Source of the DNA: Mnemiopsis leidyi
Taxonomy: Eukaryota; Ctenophora; Tentaculata; Lobata; Bolinopsidae
NCBI GenBank assembly: GCA_000226015.1
Contig: JH153544.1
Span: forward strand, 226,505-269,270
Direction of reading: 5' to 3'
DNA length: 42,766 bases
Shown here: positions 32,401 to 40,357 of the stretch, piece after piece
Position numbering within the stretch: the first letter of the stretch is position 1
How the letters are laid out: every line of letters starts with the position of its first letter
Made by a program: the position numbers and the translations under genes
Notes under the pieces: generated by a model
Seen by the model: the letters and a program-made list of their open reading frames with translations, nothing else
Database searches by the model: none
What the model was told of the DNA's origin: nothing

Positions 32401-34157
32401 CATTCTGAAAGTTGTTTAGCTCAAACTAACTGTATAAAGAACGGTATTACTACTGTTTAAAAGCGGTAAGAGATCTGAGATACACCAACGAAAAGAGATA
32501 TATATCTTCTCCCAGGGTCAGTAAGCAGCGTGCGAGAGCAGCTGGACAAGTTTATCAGCGAATCAGTGTCAGCAGATGTTCATGTCATGATGTGCGAGCT
32601 GATAGAAAGTTTCACTCTAGTTCTACCACTCTGTAACCCTGACATTCAGCGTGATTGTAAGTTTTCTTGCCGTCTTTTGATAATTGTTTTTTCATTCGCA
32701 AACCGCTCCAATTTACAGTTCTACAGTTGATTAAGCAATTTAAAATTTTGAGTCATGAGTAGTTACTAGTTGACCTGTTGATAATATTTTATGTTTAACT
32801 CAGCCTAAAGCTGAATTTCCCTAACATTTTCCTCCCCTAGTTCTAATACCCCGACTAGCGACCATTGGAGTCAGCAACTCCGCTATAACCAACAAAACAA
32901 AACGTCGAGACATCACCGAACGATTGATCCTGGCTTACAAGGCTATCTTGTGTTGCTACATGACGACCGATACTATCGAGCATTACATAGTGCCGGGCCT
33001 GCAGGCCCTGTTGACGGATACGCAGGATGTCGTACCGGAGAAACAGCAGACTGTAGATCTGATGTTGCGTGAGGTCGTGTCGAAAACTGCTATGTAAGTG
33101 TCTAAAACCGCTATGTTAGTGTCTAAAACTGCTATATACAGTCGTTGTTCAAAAATATGCGTGATTTGCGCGTTTTACAATAGAAATAGTGTAAATCCAA
33201 AAATTTTGATTCGACCATAACTTTTTACTTGTTTAACCGATTTTATTAATTTAAAAAGCCTTTTAAGCAGAATTTTTGAAGTTTTTATATGAATTAGCCC
33301 TCATAATTAGTTTTCGAAAGCTTTTTGTATGGTCTAGATTTATAGATAGAGCTAATTTTAGCAAAAATTCCGAAAATTTTTAAATCTGGCCTGCTGCTCA
33401 GATTTTGTTAGATGTGATAGCCCGTGTCATTACCGTATGCTAAGGGCATGCAAATGGAGTTATATGATTGGTTTTTAGCTAACTTTTTCCTTATTTTAAA
33501 AAATTATTAGCTTTGGAAATTTTGCTCAATTTTCGATACAGATAAATTTCTAATCTAACCGTTTGAAAAAAGCTCTAACACCCATGCAAATTAGGAAAAT
33601 TAAATCATCGAAAGATCCGAAAGCTTTTAGAAATTTGATAATTTTAACGAATTTTTGACTTCAATCTTCAGCATTTTTTCCATGAGAACTGAAATAAGAT
33701 TATATCTATTGGAATTCAAGCTAGGATACATATGCTTGACTTGAGAAAAAATTGTGTAGCTATATCGGATACGAATTTTATGCAACAGCCTTCTCAAATA
33801 AGTCGCAAAAACCGAAAAAAACGCAATCACGCATATTTTTGAACAACGACTGTAAGTATCCGAAACTGCTATGTAAGTGCCTAAAACTGCTATGTACGTG
33901 TTTTTTTAACTGCAATGAAAGTGTCGAGATTTTTATTTAGATTTTGTTCTTGAATCTTCTCCCTTGCGATGCAAATTTGTAGCCAGTGTCCATCTCCGTA
34001 GTATGTATGTGTATATGTTAACAAGCATCCTATTGCTTAGGTTGAAACGGGAAATGATAGCGTGATATTTAACTAACATGTCCTCAGGGCAAACAAGGAC
34101 CAAAGGCCAAGCAATGCTTTCGGTTCAAAAGTCAGTGGATTTTTCAAGAAGAAGTAA
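14445..34157 (+). CDS. RELCH: RELCH (Rab11-binding LisH, coiled-coil, HEAT protein), 19 exons
   Basis: Exons: 14445-14601, 15469-15636, 15882-16126, 16366-16523 (one base short), 17639-17739, 17990-18092, 18306-18531, 18657-18992, 19143-19208, 19395-19576, 19747-19859, 20326-20416, 21407-21478, 22451-22588, 22718-23569, 23752-23890, 32516-32656, 32841-33093, 34088-34157. With one base restored in exon 4 the total is 1203 residues; human RELCH is about 1216. LisH at about 2-35 (LYLSALELYYELLE, FFSNPGNFE); coiled coil with VLEFELRKAQ near 90-110; a second LisH-like segment at about 125-155; coiled coil in exon 4; an acidic Ser/Glu-rich linker (about 311-520); HEAT repeats from about 525 (GRCLPHIMPHVLL) to the end; basic tail GFFKKK. 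In mammals RELCH links recycling endosomes to the trans-Golgi and promotes OSBP-dependent cholesterol transfer. The human N-terminal extension before LisH is absent. Exon 6-7 borders are the least certain. Intron 16 holds an antisense gene; intron 18 holds a MITE. Confidence 0.92.
15253..15376. repeat. Degenerate TTACTTAGTAAC repeats, RELCH intron 1
   Basis: About nine imperfect copies of ACTTAGTAAC(GT/TT)A-type units, partly self-complementary (GTTACT/AGTAAC). No coding or known element signature. Confidence 0.6.
16494..17552. other. Assembly gap flanked by duplicated sequence
   Basis: 759 N bases (16640-17398). The 146 bases before the gap (16494-16639) recur right after it (17399-17552): AAGACTTCAGAGACCAACAC, a GCGGCATGAG plus (TG)n tract, and CAATACTGTTATTAATG. 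The copies differ by scattered small indels. The right contig begins exactly at AAGACTTC. The simplest reading is two overlapping contig ends that were not merged. The 3' end of RELCH exon 4 is inside the overlap (16523 in the left copy, 17428 in the right). Confidence 0.85.
17752..17856. repeat. Tandem duplication of about 55 bp, RELCH intron 5
   Basis: Two copies sharing ATACAGTCT, then CTTATTTGGGCATGCTGCAT and TAACTGTTT, just after the exon 5 donor. The duplicated part contains no exon sequence. Confidence 0.75.
20467..20540. promoter_or_regulatory. Four CACGTG sites about 22 bp apart
   Basis: CACGTG at 20467, 20488, 20510 and 20532, spaced 21, 22 and 22 bases, that is two helical turns apart on one face of the DNA. 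The spacer sequences are partly alike (GGTC.TTC.TCA), so this is a diverged 22-base tandem repeat. It begins about 50 bases inside RELCH intron 12. E-box binding by a bHLH factor is possible but unproven. Confidence 0.5.
20541..21406 (+). other. Rest of RELCH intron 12
   Basis: AT-rich intron sequence up to exon 13. No ORF, repeat family or mobile-element end was recognised. Confidence 0.5.
21479..22450 (+). other. RELCH intron 13
   Basis: About 970 bases of AT-rich intron. Short open frames overlap it on both strands, but none has a recognisable motif. The last of them runs into exon 14 only because exon 14 is open in that frame. Confidence 0.5.
24140..24335. repeat. Small repeats in RELCH intron 16
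   Basis: A direct repeat of ATTCTGGGACGAGCCCCT (two adjacent copies near 24155-24192), and an AGAGATATACATA repeat from about 24270. No function is apparent. Confidence 0.6.
24762..28543 (-). CDS. Secreted multi-sushi-like protein nested in RELCH intron
   Basis: Minus-strand exons in order: 28543-28471, 27424-27002, 26899-26705, 26550-26377, 26042-25848, 25660-25487, 25159-24965, and a tentative last exon 24895-24762. All internal junctions are phase 1, typical of shuffled extracellular modules. Exon 1 is a signal peptide (MANF, then LLILLSLWTIAVA). Exon 2 encodes one domain of about 140 residues that I cannot assign (GWVTVPKTV; KIWKI, VVHCN, SDSTCNKW, DVEKIHF, DTASDFY). Then come five single-exon modules with four cysteines, pattern CTGL..W...FPV..GTV..V.C...G...TCT..F....PxC, sushi/CCP-like but with F in place of the usual late Trp. 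They alternate: type A (195 nt, exons 3, 5, 7) and type B (174 nt, exons 4, 6), so an A-B pair was duplicated. An extracellular binding role is inference. An N at 25590 lies in exon 6. The last exon (stop at 24762) was picked because it keeps frame after a CTCAG acceptor and is uncertain. Confidence 0.75.
26277..26332. repeat. 11-bp perfect tandem repeat
   Basis: Five identical copies of ATTAGTTGTAC, in the intron between the fourth and fifth exons of the nested gene. Confidence 0.95.
27896..28099. repeat. 34-bp perfect tandem repeat, six copies
   Basis: Six identical 34-base units starting GAGCATAAAACAATACTTCT, in intron 1 of the nested gene. Absence of any difference between copies suggests recent expansion or gene-conversion-like upkeep. 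Confidence 0.97.
29476..29556. other. GC-rich, CpG-rich inverted-repeat patch
   Basis: An isolated GC-rich block in AT-rich intron, with GCTGCC...GGCAGC and CGTCGC...GCGACG self-complementary segments. It could be a promoter/enhancer island of the nested gene or a remnant of other origin. Confidence 0.4.
29927..29960. promoter_or_regulatory. 11-bp perfect inverted repeat with two E-boxes
   Basis: CGTCACGTGAG and its exact complement CTCACGTGACG are separated by 12 bases, so each arm is itself a near-palindromic CACGTG site. It is about 1.4 kb upstream of the nested gene's start. A binding site for paired bHLH dimers is possible. Confidence 0.4.
33083..33901 (+). repeat. Tandem copies of the RELCH exon 18 donor, split by a MITE
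   Basis: The exon 18 end plus donor (AAAACTGCTAT/GTAAGTG) is followed by further copies: near 33105 (CCGCTATGTTAGTG), 33126 (interrupted at GCTATA by the MITE), and after the MITE near 33863 (GCTATGTAAGTG) and 33884 (GCTATGTACGTG). The unit is about 21 bases. At least one later copy keeps a full GTAAGT. Confidence 0.8.
33139..33852. mobile_element. Non-autonomous Tc1/mariner-type MITE, 714 bp
   Basis: Left end CAGTCGTTGTTCAAAAATAT is matched by the exact inverse at the right end (ending ACAACGACTG). The matching extends about 28 bases, with weaker complementarity further in. TA flanks both sides (33137-33138, 33853-33854). CAGT ends with TA duplication are the mark of the Tc1/mariner superfamily. 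There is no transposase frame, so it is a deletion derivative or MITE. It sits in RELCH intron 18. Confidence 0.85.
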
Positions 34158-35067
34158 CAGCTAGGACACGCTGAAGATTCATATGGGCTTGATATATTGT
34201 TTTTTGGATTGATATATTTTCATTTTGGATGCTATTGCGTTGATCGCTTTTATACAACCATTTTACAATTCGCTAATTTATCAACACTTTCATGTTGCCT
34301 TACGATAAGTTATTTCTCCAATTTACTGACACCAACAGACTTGTTTGTACAGTAAAATGGATTCATCTATTTGTAACTATTGTGCACCGGTGTGGTAAAT
34401 TCCGTGATGATTGATGTTTAATCAAACCTTGAGGTTTCTAGTTTTCTCTTAATTTTTGAAAAAATCATGGCTTTGTGTAGGATAAACGTATTTTTTGTTT
34501 TGTTGTTTGGTAGGATAATGTATGACTTGATTTATTTTCAATGTTTGATATTTCGTGTATATAAAATTTTGGACCTTGATGTCAATTTCCAAGTGATTGT
34601 CAGTTTTACTAGTAAAATTATGTATAACAAACACAATCTTCACGTCTACACAAAGTTTAAACCACATGGATGATGGAGTATAAATTGAATACTGGAGTAA
34701 TATGAAACGGTTTAATTGGCCTTACGCATGGACAAAGGTGTTTGGTGTCCACGTTGCATTGGCATCGCAGTCGAACCACGCATTTTGGTCCATGAGCAAT
34801 GTAAACGTACGTGGACATACGTAATTGATTGCTATGAGGGCGCGCGCAATGACATAATTCATATCACAGCGCTTTCCGACAGGGAAATCGTAAACAACCG
34901 CTCTAATATGAAAAAGTTTGAAATCATCAACATGAAAAGTTATCACAATACATTAGCAATCATCAAAACGACAATTAGTCATGGTTGTCCAGTGACAAAA
35001 TTACCGCCCTCTCGTGTTTTTCAACTGGAAATTTATCAGTAAGTTACAATAATAAGTTACTGTTATC
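34158..35067. other. Convergent spacer, RELCH and KPTN 3' ends
   Basis: Holds both 3' UTRs. A 108-codon plus-strand frame (34716-35042) and an overlapping minus-strand frame lie here. Neither shows a family motif, and overlap of this kind is expected by chance. No clear AATAAA was found for RELCH. Confidence 0.5.
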
Positions 35068-36351
35068 TCAGTATTCAGGTGTACTTGCACAGTTATCAGA
35101 CAAATGTTCACCTTGCAAAGGACACTTAACCTGGCCCGATGCAGACTTATCTAGAAGTTTCTGGATATACTGCTGAGCGGACTTCAAACATCGCTGTAGC
35201 ACGTGGATACCGCTGAATGTCAATAACACAATCTCGTCGATACCATCCTCAGTAATGTCCGAGTAACAGATCCCGTAAACAGGGCTGGTATAGAGTCTCC
35301 TATACACGATATACGGTACAAGATTACCGTCTGATAACTGAAGTTTGTACACGATAAACATTCTGCCATATGTTCCTATCAGTATTTCAGGATCGCCGTC
35401 GTAATCGATATCCATGATGTTGACGCAGGTCACGCTGTCGAATCGTGTAGATTCCGGTAAAATTACCCGGTTACTTAGTTTGTTGTTGCTGTTGATATCA
35501 GAAAATAGGACAACCTGCTCAACCATGCAGGTTGCGATCAAACAAACAAGACCTTTGATTTTGAAAATCTTGACGGCTGAAATAGGACCCTCCCAATCAT
35601 ACACCGACTGCCAAACACAACATTTATTAGTTGAAACTTGAACATGAACATTCCCATCTACTGTTCCGTACGCTAAATACTGCAGATCCTCCTCTATAAA
35701 CACGTCTATACATAAGATGTACTCATGGGTGTGCCGCTTTTCCGGCCCCACGTGCTCTTCACGTGAGAGGGTCCGTTTGTCCTGAGGTGCGCGAAACATA
35801 CACTTAAACAAACCAGGATATCGCTCTTTAACCTTGATATCTTCAACTTTGCTGATAAAGCCGTTGTAGTTGTATTGGAAAACTTGGACACAAGGGTCAC
35901 TGTAGTAAGTTGCAAAAACAGAAATGTTAGAGCTGTACATGTCACGTGACAGCCGGACTAGGTTCGGTTTCTTGTGTAAATTTTCCTCCTGCTTAAACTT
36001 GATCTTCAACGTGTTCACATCTAACTGAAACACCGATAGTGTGTATTGTCCGCCGTGGTTGCGGTAATACACCACCGCGACGATGGTGCCCGTCTCAGTG
36101 TGCAGAGCATCGAGCAGAATGATCTCATCTTTGTGCGTGCGCACGTCTTTCCCCGGTGTGAAACACAGCCGCCGGTCAAGATCGTCCTCGGCGCGGTTCC
36201 AGAGGATGTGGTAAACTTTGTCGTTAAGAGAACAGAACACGTCACCGTTACTGGTCATGCACAAGAGGGAGAAACTGCACGTTTCGGTGTTTCCCTCCAG
36301 ACTTGGCGGCTCCGTCGCTTCGAAGTGCATCTCGTAGAAGTTTAGCTCCAT
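35068..36351 (-). CDS. KPTN: Kaptin, KICSTOR complex subunit, single exon
   Basis: An uninterrupted 427-residue frame (human kaptin 436). The C-terminal half is clearly kaptin: GPISAVKI, then LPESTRFDSV, DIDYDGDPEILIGTYG (about 314-329), YTSPVYGICYSDITEDGIDEIVLL (in two parts, about 357-377) and GIHVLQ. The two DxDxDG-type motifs are FG-GAP/integrin-alpha-like beta-propeller loops. In mammals KPTN works with ITFG2, SZT2 and KICS2 to hold GATOR1 at the lysosome, so that amino-acid or glucose shortage turns off mTORC1. The N-terminal half is less conserved but in the same frame, with Met 36351 the first good start. An acceptor-like CTTCTCTCTAG lies 10 bases upstream of it. Vertebrate KPTN has many introns, so an intronless copy is unusual. 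Confidence 0.88.
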   Translation of the reverse strand: MELNFYEMHFEATEPPSLEGNTETCSFSLLCMTSNGDVFCSLNDKVYHILWNRAEDDLDRRLCFTPGKDVRTHKDEIILLDALHTETGTIVAVVYYRNHGGQYTLSVFQLDVNTLKIKFKQEENLHKKPNLVRLSRDMYSSNISVFATYYSDPCVQVFQYNYNGFISKVEDIKVKERYPGLFKCMFRAPQDKRTLSREEHVGPEKRHTHEYILCIDVFIEEDLQYLAYGTVDGNVHVQVSTNKCCVWQSVYDWEGPISAVKIFKIKGLVCLIATCMVEQVVLFSDINSNNKLSNRVILPESTRFDSVTCVNIMDIDYDGDPEILIGTYGRMFIVYKLQLSDGNLVPYIVYRRLYTSPVYGICYSDITEDGIDEIVLLTFSGIHVLQRCLKSAQQYIQKLLDKSASGQVKCPLQGEHLSDNCASTPEY

Positions 36352-36558
36352 ATTTTAGCGCTAGAGAGAAGTAATTTATCGGCCGGTAATTGTAGTAGGT
36401 TTATATTGGGAATTGGACCACATAAATGTAAATTACCGATAAAACTCGCCAAACAAATGATAAACCAGAGATTTCATTTCAAAGTTTATTGTTGCTCATA
36501 GAAGAAAGCATATGAACGGAAGATAGAACTCAAATAAGTCAGACTTGTTAGACATTTA

Positions 36559-37279
36559 GGGGTCGTTCACATATGACGTCATAAAATTTTCGACAATTTT
36601 ACCCCCTCCCTTCATTCGCCATCAAAACAAACCCCCCCCTAAATTTCAGATGTAAATTACCATAATGATGTCATCACAGTTGGGATCCCCCCCTTTCATG
36701 TCAAAAAATGTTGATTTTTGGCTTTTAATTGCCATTCATTTTGATCAAAAATTCATTAAAAAACACAGTAAATATTTCCAGGACTGTGTGATGCACTACA
36801 AATAAACAGCAACTCCTCTAAGTCATCAGACAGCTCCTCAACATCCTCTAGGTAGTTTCTCAATCTTTTCCTCTGACATAAGGCTCTTCTATGAAGCCAG
36901 CAGCCCCGCTTTAAAAAAGCTTCGGAGAATAAACGGCGAAATTTTACTAATCCAACTTGATCTACAATGCATTGAACAAAGCCTCATATGTAGAATCTGT
37001 CCCCAGTACAAGCAGCCTTAAAAATGTCCCTGAAACATATGAAGGGAGCTTGGTAGAAATGAACCATATGACTGTTTACAGATAATATATTATACCATTT
37101 ACAATTTCACCTCAAATTACCAATAAACTAAGTACTAACTTGAAAATTGTCTATTGTGAATCCTATAAAATCTCCAAAATATTGACGATTTTAAATGACA
37201 TTATCATTTGCAAACCCCCCTCCCCCTCGTCATCAATCGTCATCATTAAAAAAAAACCCCATCATATGTGAACGACCCC
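36559..37279. mobile_element. MITE with TTA duplication, complete copy (721 bp)
   Basis: Perfect 18-base terminal inverted repeats GGGGTCGTTCACATATGA, flanked by TTA on both sides (36556-36558, 37280-37282). Three-base TTA/TWA duplications suit the PIF/Harbinger superfamily. No transposase is encoded. The interior has several C-runs and ATGACGTCAT-like palindromes. It is upstream of KPTN, about 200 bases from its start. Confidence 0.85.
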
Positions 37280-37282
37280 TTA

Positions 37283-38377
37283 GAGTTTAAACCTTAAATC
37301 CAAACCATTCAGAATCGATAAATTTGTTATGTGTGAGCAGAGTTTACTGGTCCCGTGAGATTAATCTATGAACTATAAATATGATAAAGGGTCTAAATTT
37401 GGACTTATCATAAGTTCTTTAGTGATATCTTTATCGTGATTCTATTTATAAGTAAACCTGTTTGGGTTTGACAGGTCCAGATTCTACGCTGCAACTTATC
37501 CTCCAATGTCATCTTTAAAAATATTCTTACAAACTTGAACTATCAGTAATCGCAAAAACTTTACTTGGAAACATTCAAAACGCTAATATTCATACAAATT
37601 AGAAGATACATTGTCAAAATTAATTTCGCAGACTTTTTTCTGACCGACAATACAAGCTGATGGCAATCATTTTTTGAAACCCGATCTAACTTTGGAGCCA
37701 GCCTGTATTTGACTAATATACAAGTGGTATCTGTAAAAAAACTTTTTATAGGTCAATTATTTCAAATAACCGTTTTGTCCCCACATCTTTTAAAGATCAT
37801 CATTTGCGCCATGTATGCCGCACACAGTGGTTTACTTTTGTACGTAGGATAATGACTGATGAGTGTAAAGCAAAATGTTCTGCATAGCCGCATGTCTTTC
37901 AAAAGAATTTCTAACTTTTAACGCATATTCGTTTGGAATGTTACCTATATAAATAAACATAAGATTATACAATGATGTGGGGACAGCTCGGTAAAAAAAT
38001 GAGAGTACTCACGCTTTTCACTAAACCTACTCATGCATCTAATTAGTCGTCTATAAAAACGTCTCGAAGTAAGAGTTTGACAAATTAAAACTAAATGTTG
38101 TCTAAAATAAACAGACTCTCCTCCAGAGTACCATACGACAATAACTTGATTGTAGGACAAACAAGAAAATACTGATTTACAGATCCACTTATTTTCGGTG
38201 TCCAGCACCTATATAAATATAAATCTCAACAGAATTATCTTGCGTTCAACGGGAGCATGCACTACTTTACCAAAAAACCTAACAAACGAAAACTACCGGA
38301 GTAAATCGCGATTTGGTCCCGGTGTCCAATATTCCAGCCAATATTTTAACATTCCAGATTCCTGACTTTAAAATTGT
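37283..38377. other. Spacer between KPTN and SWEET
   Basis: AT-rich sequence with the KPTN upstream region and the SWEET 3' UTR (minus strand). Short open frames (for example 38208-37945) have no recognisable motif. Confidence 0.5.
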
Positions 38378-40357
38378 TTAAACTGTATCCATGACGCTAG
38401 AAACTGTCTTTGGTTTGTTGTCCCAGAATTTGAGGATTACACTGATTTGCACAAACGCCAACAAGGTACCACAAACATTGGGAAACTGAAAACATGATAA
38501 AATTATGAATACCTGCAAATATTTATACAGTATCTCTGCTAAAAACAGACTTAGAATTTATGTTGATTTAGGGCAAAACAAAAAGGTGTAAATACTGTCT
38601 TAATCTAGAACGTAAAGTTTTACCAAGTAATCATTTATTATTACTCAGACTGACCTGCACGAAAAAGTCGTCTATGAGATAACCATACCACCACCACATG
38701 ATACACTGGGCACACACCATCACTGATAGAGGAAACGACATGGATTCTGAACTCTCCTTTTCAATCACAACTTTCTAGAAACATAAGGATCATTGAAGCT
38801 GACGGAGGATATAAGTAGCAATATTCAGCGTTCTAACAGTGCTGGATTAAGCATGTAATCATTGTTATTTGTAATCAATGTTAGCTGCTGTAAAGGTGAC
38901 GCAGCAAGAAATTTCATGCAGCACGTATTTTTACAATTTAAAATTATCTTCTCGTAACTTTTGTTTGACAAATGTCAAACGAATCAGTATGTATTCTGCG
39001 TATAAACATGTTCCGTTGGTAGGCAACAAAATAATTACTAGCTCAACCAGAATAGAAATAAATACCATTTGAGCGAGGGGGGAGGCGAAAGTCCCGATAG
39101 TAAGCAACACTCCGCAAGAACCGAGGAAGTTTTTAGCCTCTTCTGGGCTGGTGTGATACCACGAACTGTACATGTGGACCCCTACGAGGAGGAAAAGGAA
39201 AACCGCAACTGTCTTGTACACTACTGTCTAGACGGAGAGAGAAAGGGGTGGAGAATTTCGTAGGAGTGGATAAAAATAGTATGGTATGCATATTTAAGCA
39301 ATCTTTGAGACCTTAATTCTAGAGAAAGATTTGATTTTAAAACGCAGCAAAATTAAATCTCCTAAATTGAATTTCACGAAATAATTTGTTTAACTTACCT
39401 TGTTGGGAGCGTACCAATAGTAGAGCAAGATGTAGCTGCAATTAAGAAGTGTTCCCACCAAATTGGTAAATGCTAGAGTCCCGTCACTTGTTATTATACC
39501 GTAGTTCAACCATAAAAAACAGCTAAAATATAAATTCATGTAATCAGCTTAATGTGAACAGCAAACCCACAAACTAATTAGGAGGACATTTTTATCATAG
39601 TTGTGGTTATCCCAACAATAGCAGCAAAAATATAATTTGAATGACTGTCTCATATCGTTAAAGCTAAAAAATTGACCAGCAGACCCATGCACTAATTAGA
39701 AGGCCATCATTGCACAGTGAAGAAAGAGTTGTATGACTATACACAATAGAAGTTTACAAAAGGAACTAACCTTGTAGCAAAACCACAAAATGGTAGTATT
39801 GGAGTGTCTCCAGTCCCTTTCCTTCTAATTTTTTGCACTGTATGTCTGAATGGAGAAATTTTAGACTGAAATATTGCATCATTCAAAACTGGAATTATTA
39901 TTTTGTTTAATTTGTGAGTGATAACTTTAACAGATAATCGCAATTGTTTTGTCCCTTTATAAATCCCATAACTAGGGGGGTTGGAAAGTAACATGACCAC
40001 GATTTTTGACCATTTGGCCCAGATCATGGTTCTATGATCGTGGAAAAATTTCAAAATGACCGTGGTTAAATGGTCAAACAATCATTACGATGACCATTGC
40101 CCAGGGCGAATATACAAATTTCCCACGGTAAAGGTCAAGTATTTTGACCATAGACCAAGGCAAAAATCAAAACCCCTATGGTCATGTTCAAATTGTTTTA
40201 CCTATGACCATGGGGCACATTTATGGGTGCCATAGTTATGACCAGTGCCTCAGTCAACTAAAACTAGTTAGTCAACTAAAAAATGTACTTACATTCCCGT
40301 TGAAAACATTCCCAGAGTCAGCAGCATGGCCACTTTTGACACAAGAAATTGCAACAT
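38378..40357 (-). CDS. SLC50A1: SWEET sugar transporter (SLC50A1 type), 6 exons
   Basis: Minus-strand exons: 40357-40293, 39845-39771, 39522-39399, 39227-39066, 38774-38655, 38485-38378. Phases agree and give 217 residues (human 221). Two MtN3/saliva repeats of three helices plus a linker helix, seven membrane segments in all. The first repeat has TLGMFSTG, RRKGTGDTPILPF, then LWLNYGIITSDG and NLVGTLLN. The linker helix is VAVFLFLLVGV. The second repeat has GVLLTIGTFASPLAQM, ESMSFPLSVMV, WWWYGYLIDD and FPNVCGTLLAFVQ. Each block lines up with human SLC50A1 in the same order. SWEETs are uniporters for glucose or sucrose; animal members sit in Golgi and plasma membranes. The start is preceded directly by CAG, with another acceptor-like TTTATCCCAG 10 bases upstream. 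Confidence 0.93.
39555..39713. repeat. Diverged tandem duplication in SWEET intron 2
   Basis: CAGCAAACCCACAAACTAAT followed by TAGGAGGACAT recurs about 120 bases later as CAGCAGACCCATGCACTAAT and TAGAAGGCCAT. It is an old duplication with no coding potential. Confidence 0.6.
39990..40245. repeat. TGACCA-rich inverted and direct repeats, SWEET intron 1
   Basis: Within about 250 bases, TGACCA(T/C)/GGTCA occurs at least nine times in both orientations, for example TTGACCATTTGGCC, GATCATGGTTCTATGATCGTGG, AAATGGTCAAA, ATGACCATTG, TTGACCATAG, TATGGTCATG and ATGACCATGGGGC. The mixed orientation would allow several competing hairpins. It may be a worn repeat element or a clustered protein-binding region. 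Confidence 0.5.

Larger units (their letters stand above)
28594..32515. other. Remainder of RELCH intron 16, upstream of nested gene
   Basis: About 3.9 kb holding the probable promoter side of the nested gene and long AT-rich sequence. It contains scattered CACGTG, a GC-rich patch and an inverted repeat (listed separately). A 92-codon minus-strand frame at 28893-28615 has two hydrophobic stretches, but no family match I recognise. I see no other gene. Confidence 0.5.

Noticed and set aside
34716..35042. 108-codon plus-strand frame between RELCH and KPTN
   Set aside because: No recognisable domain, no exon partners, and an overlapping minus-strand frame of similar quality; most likely 3' UTR sequence open by chance.
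35747..35950. CACGTG and GTCACGTGAC sites inside KPTN as regulatory elements
   Set aside because: They lie in coding sequence and are explained by the encoded residues; kept only as a note beside the intronic sites.
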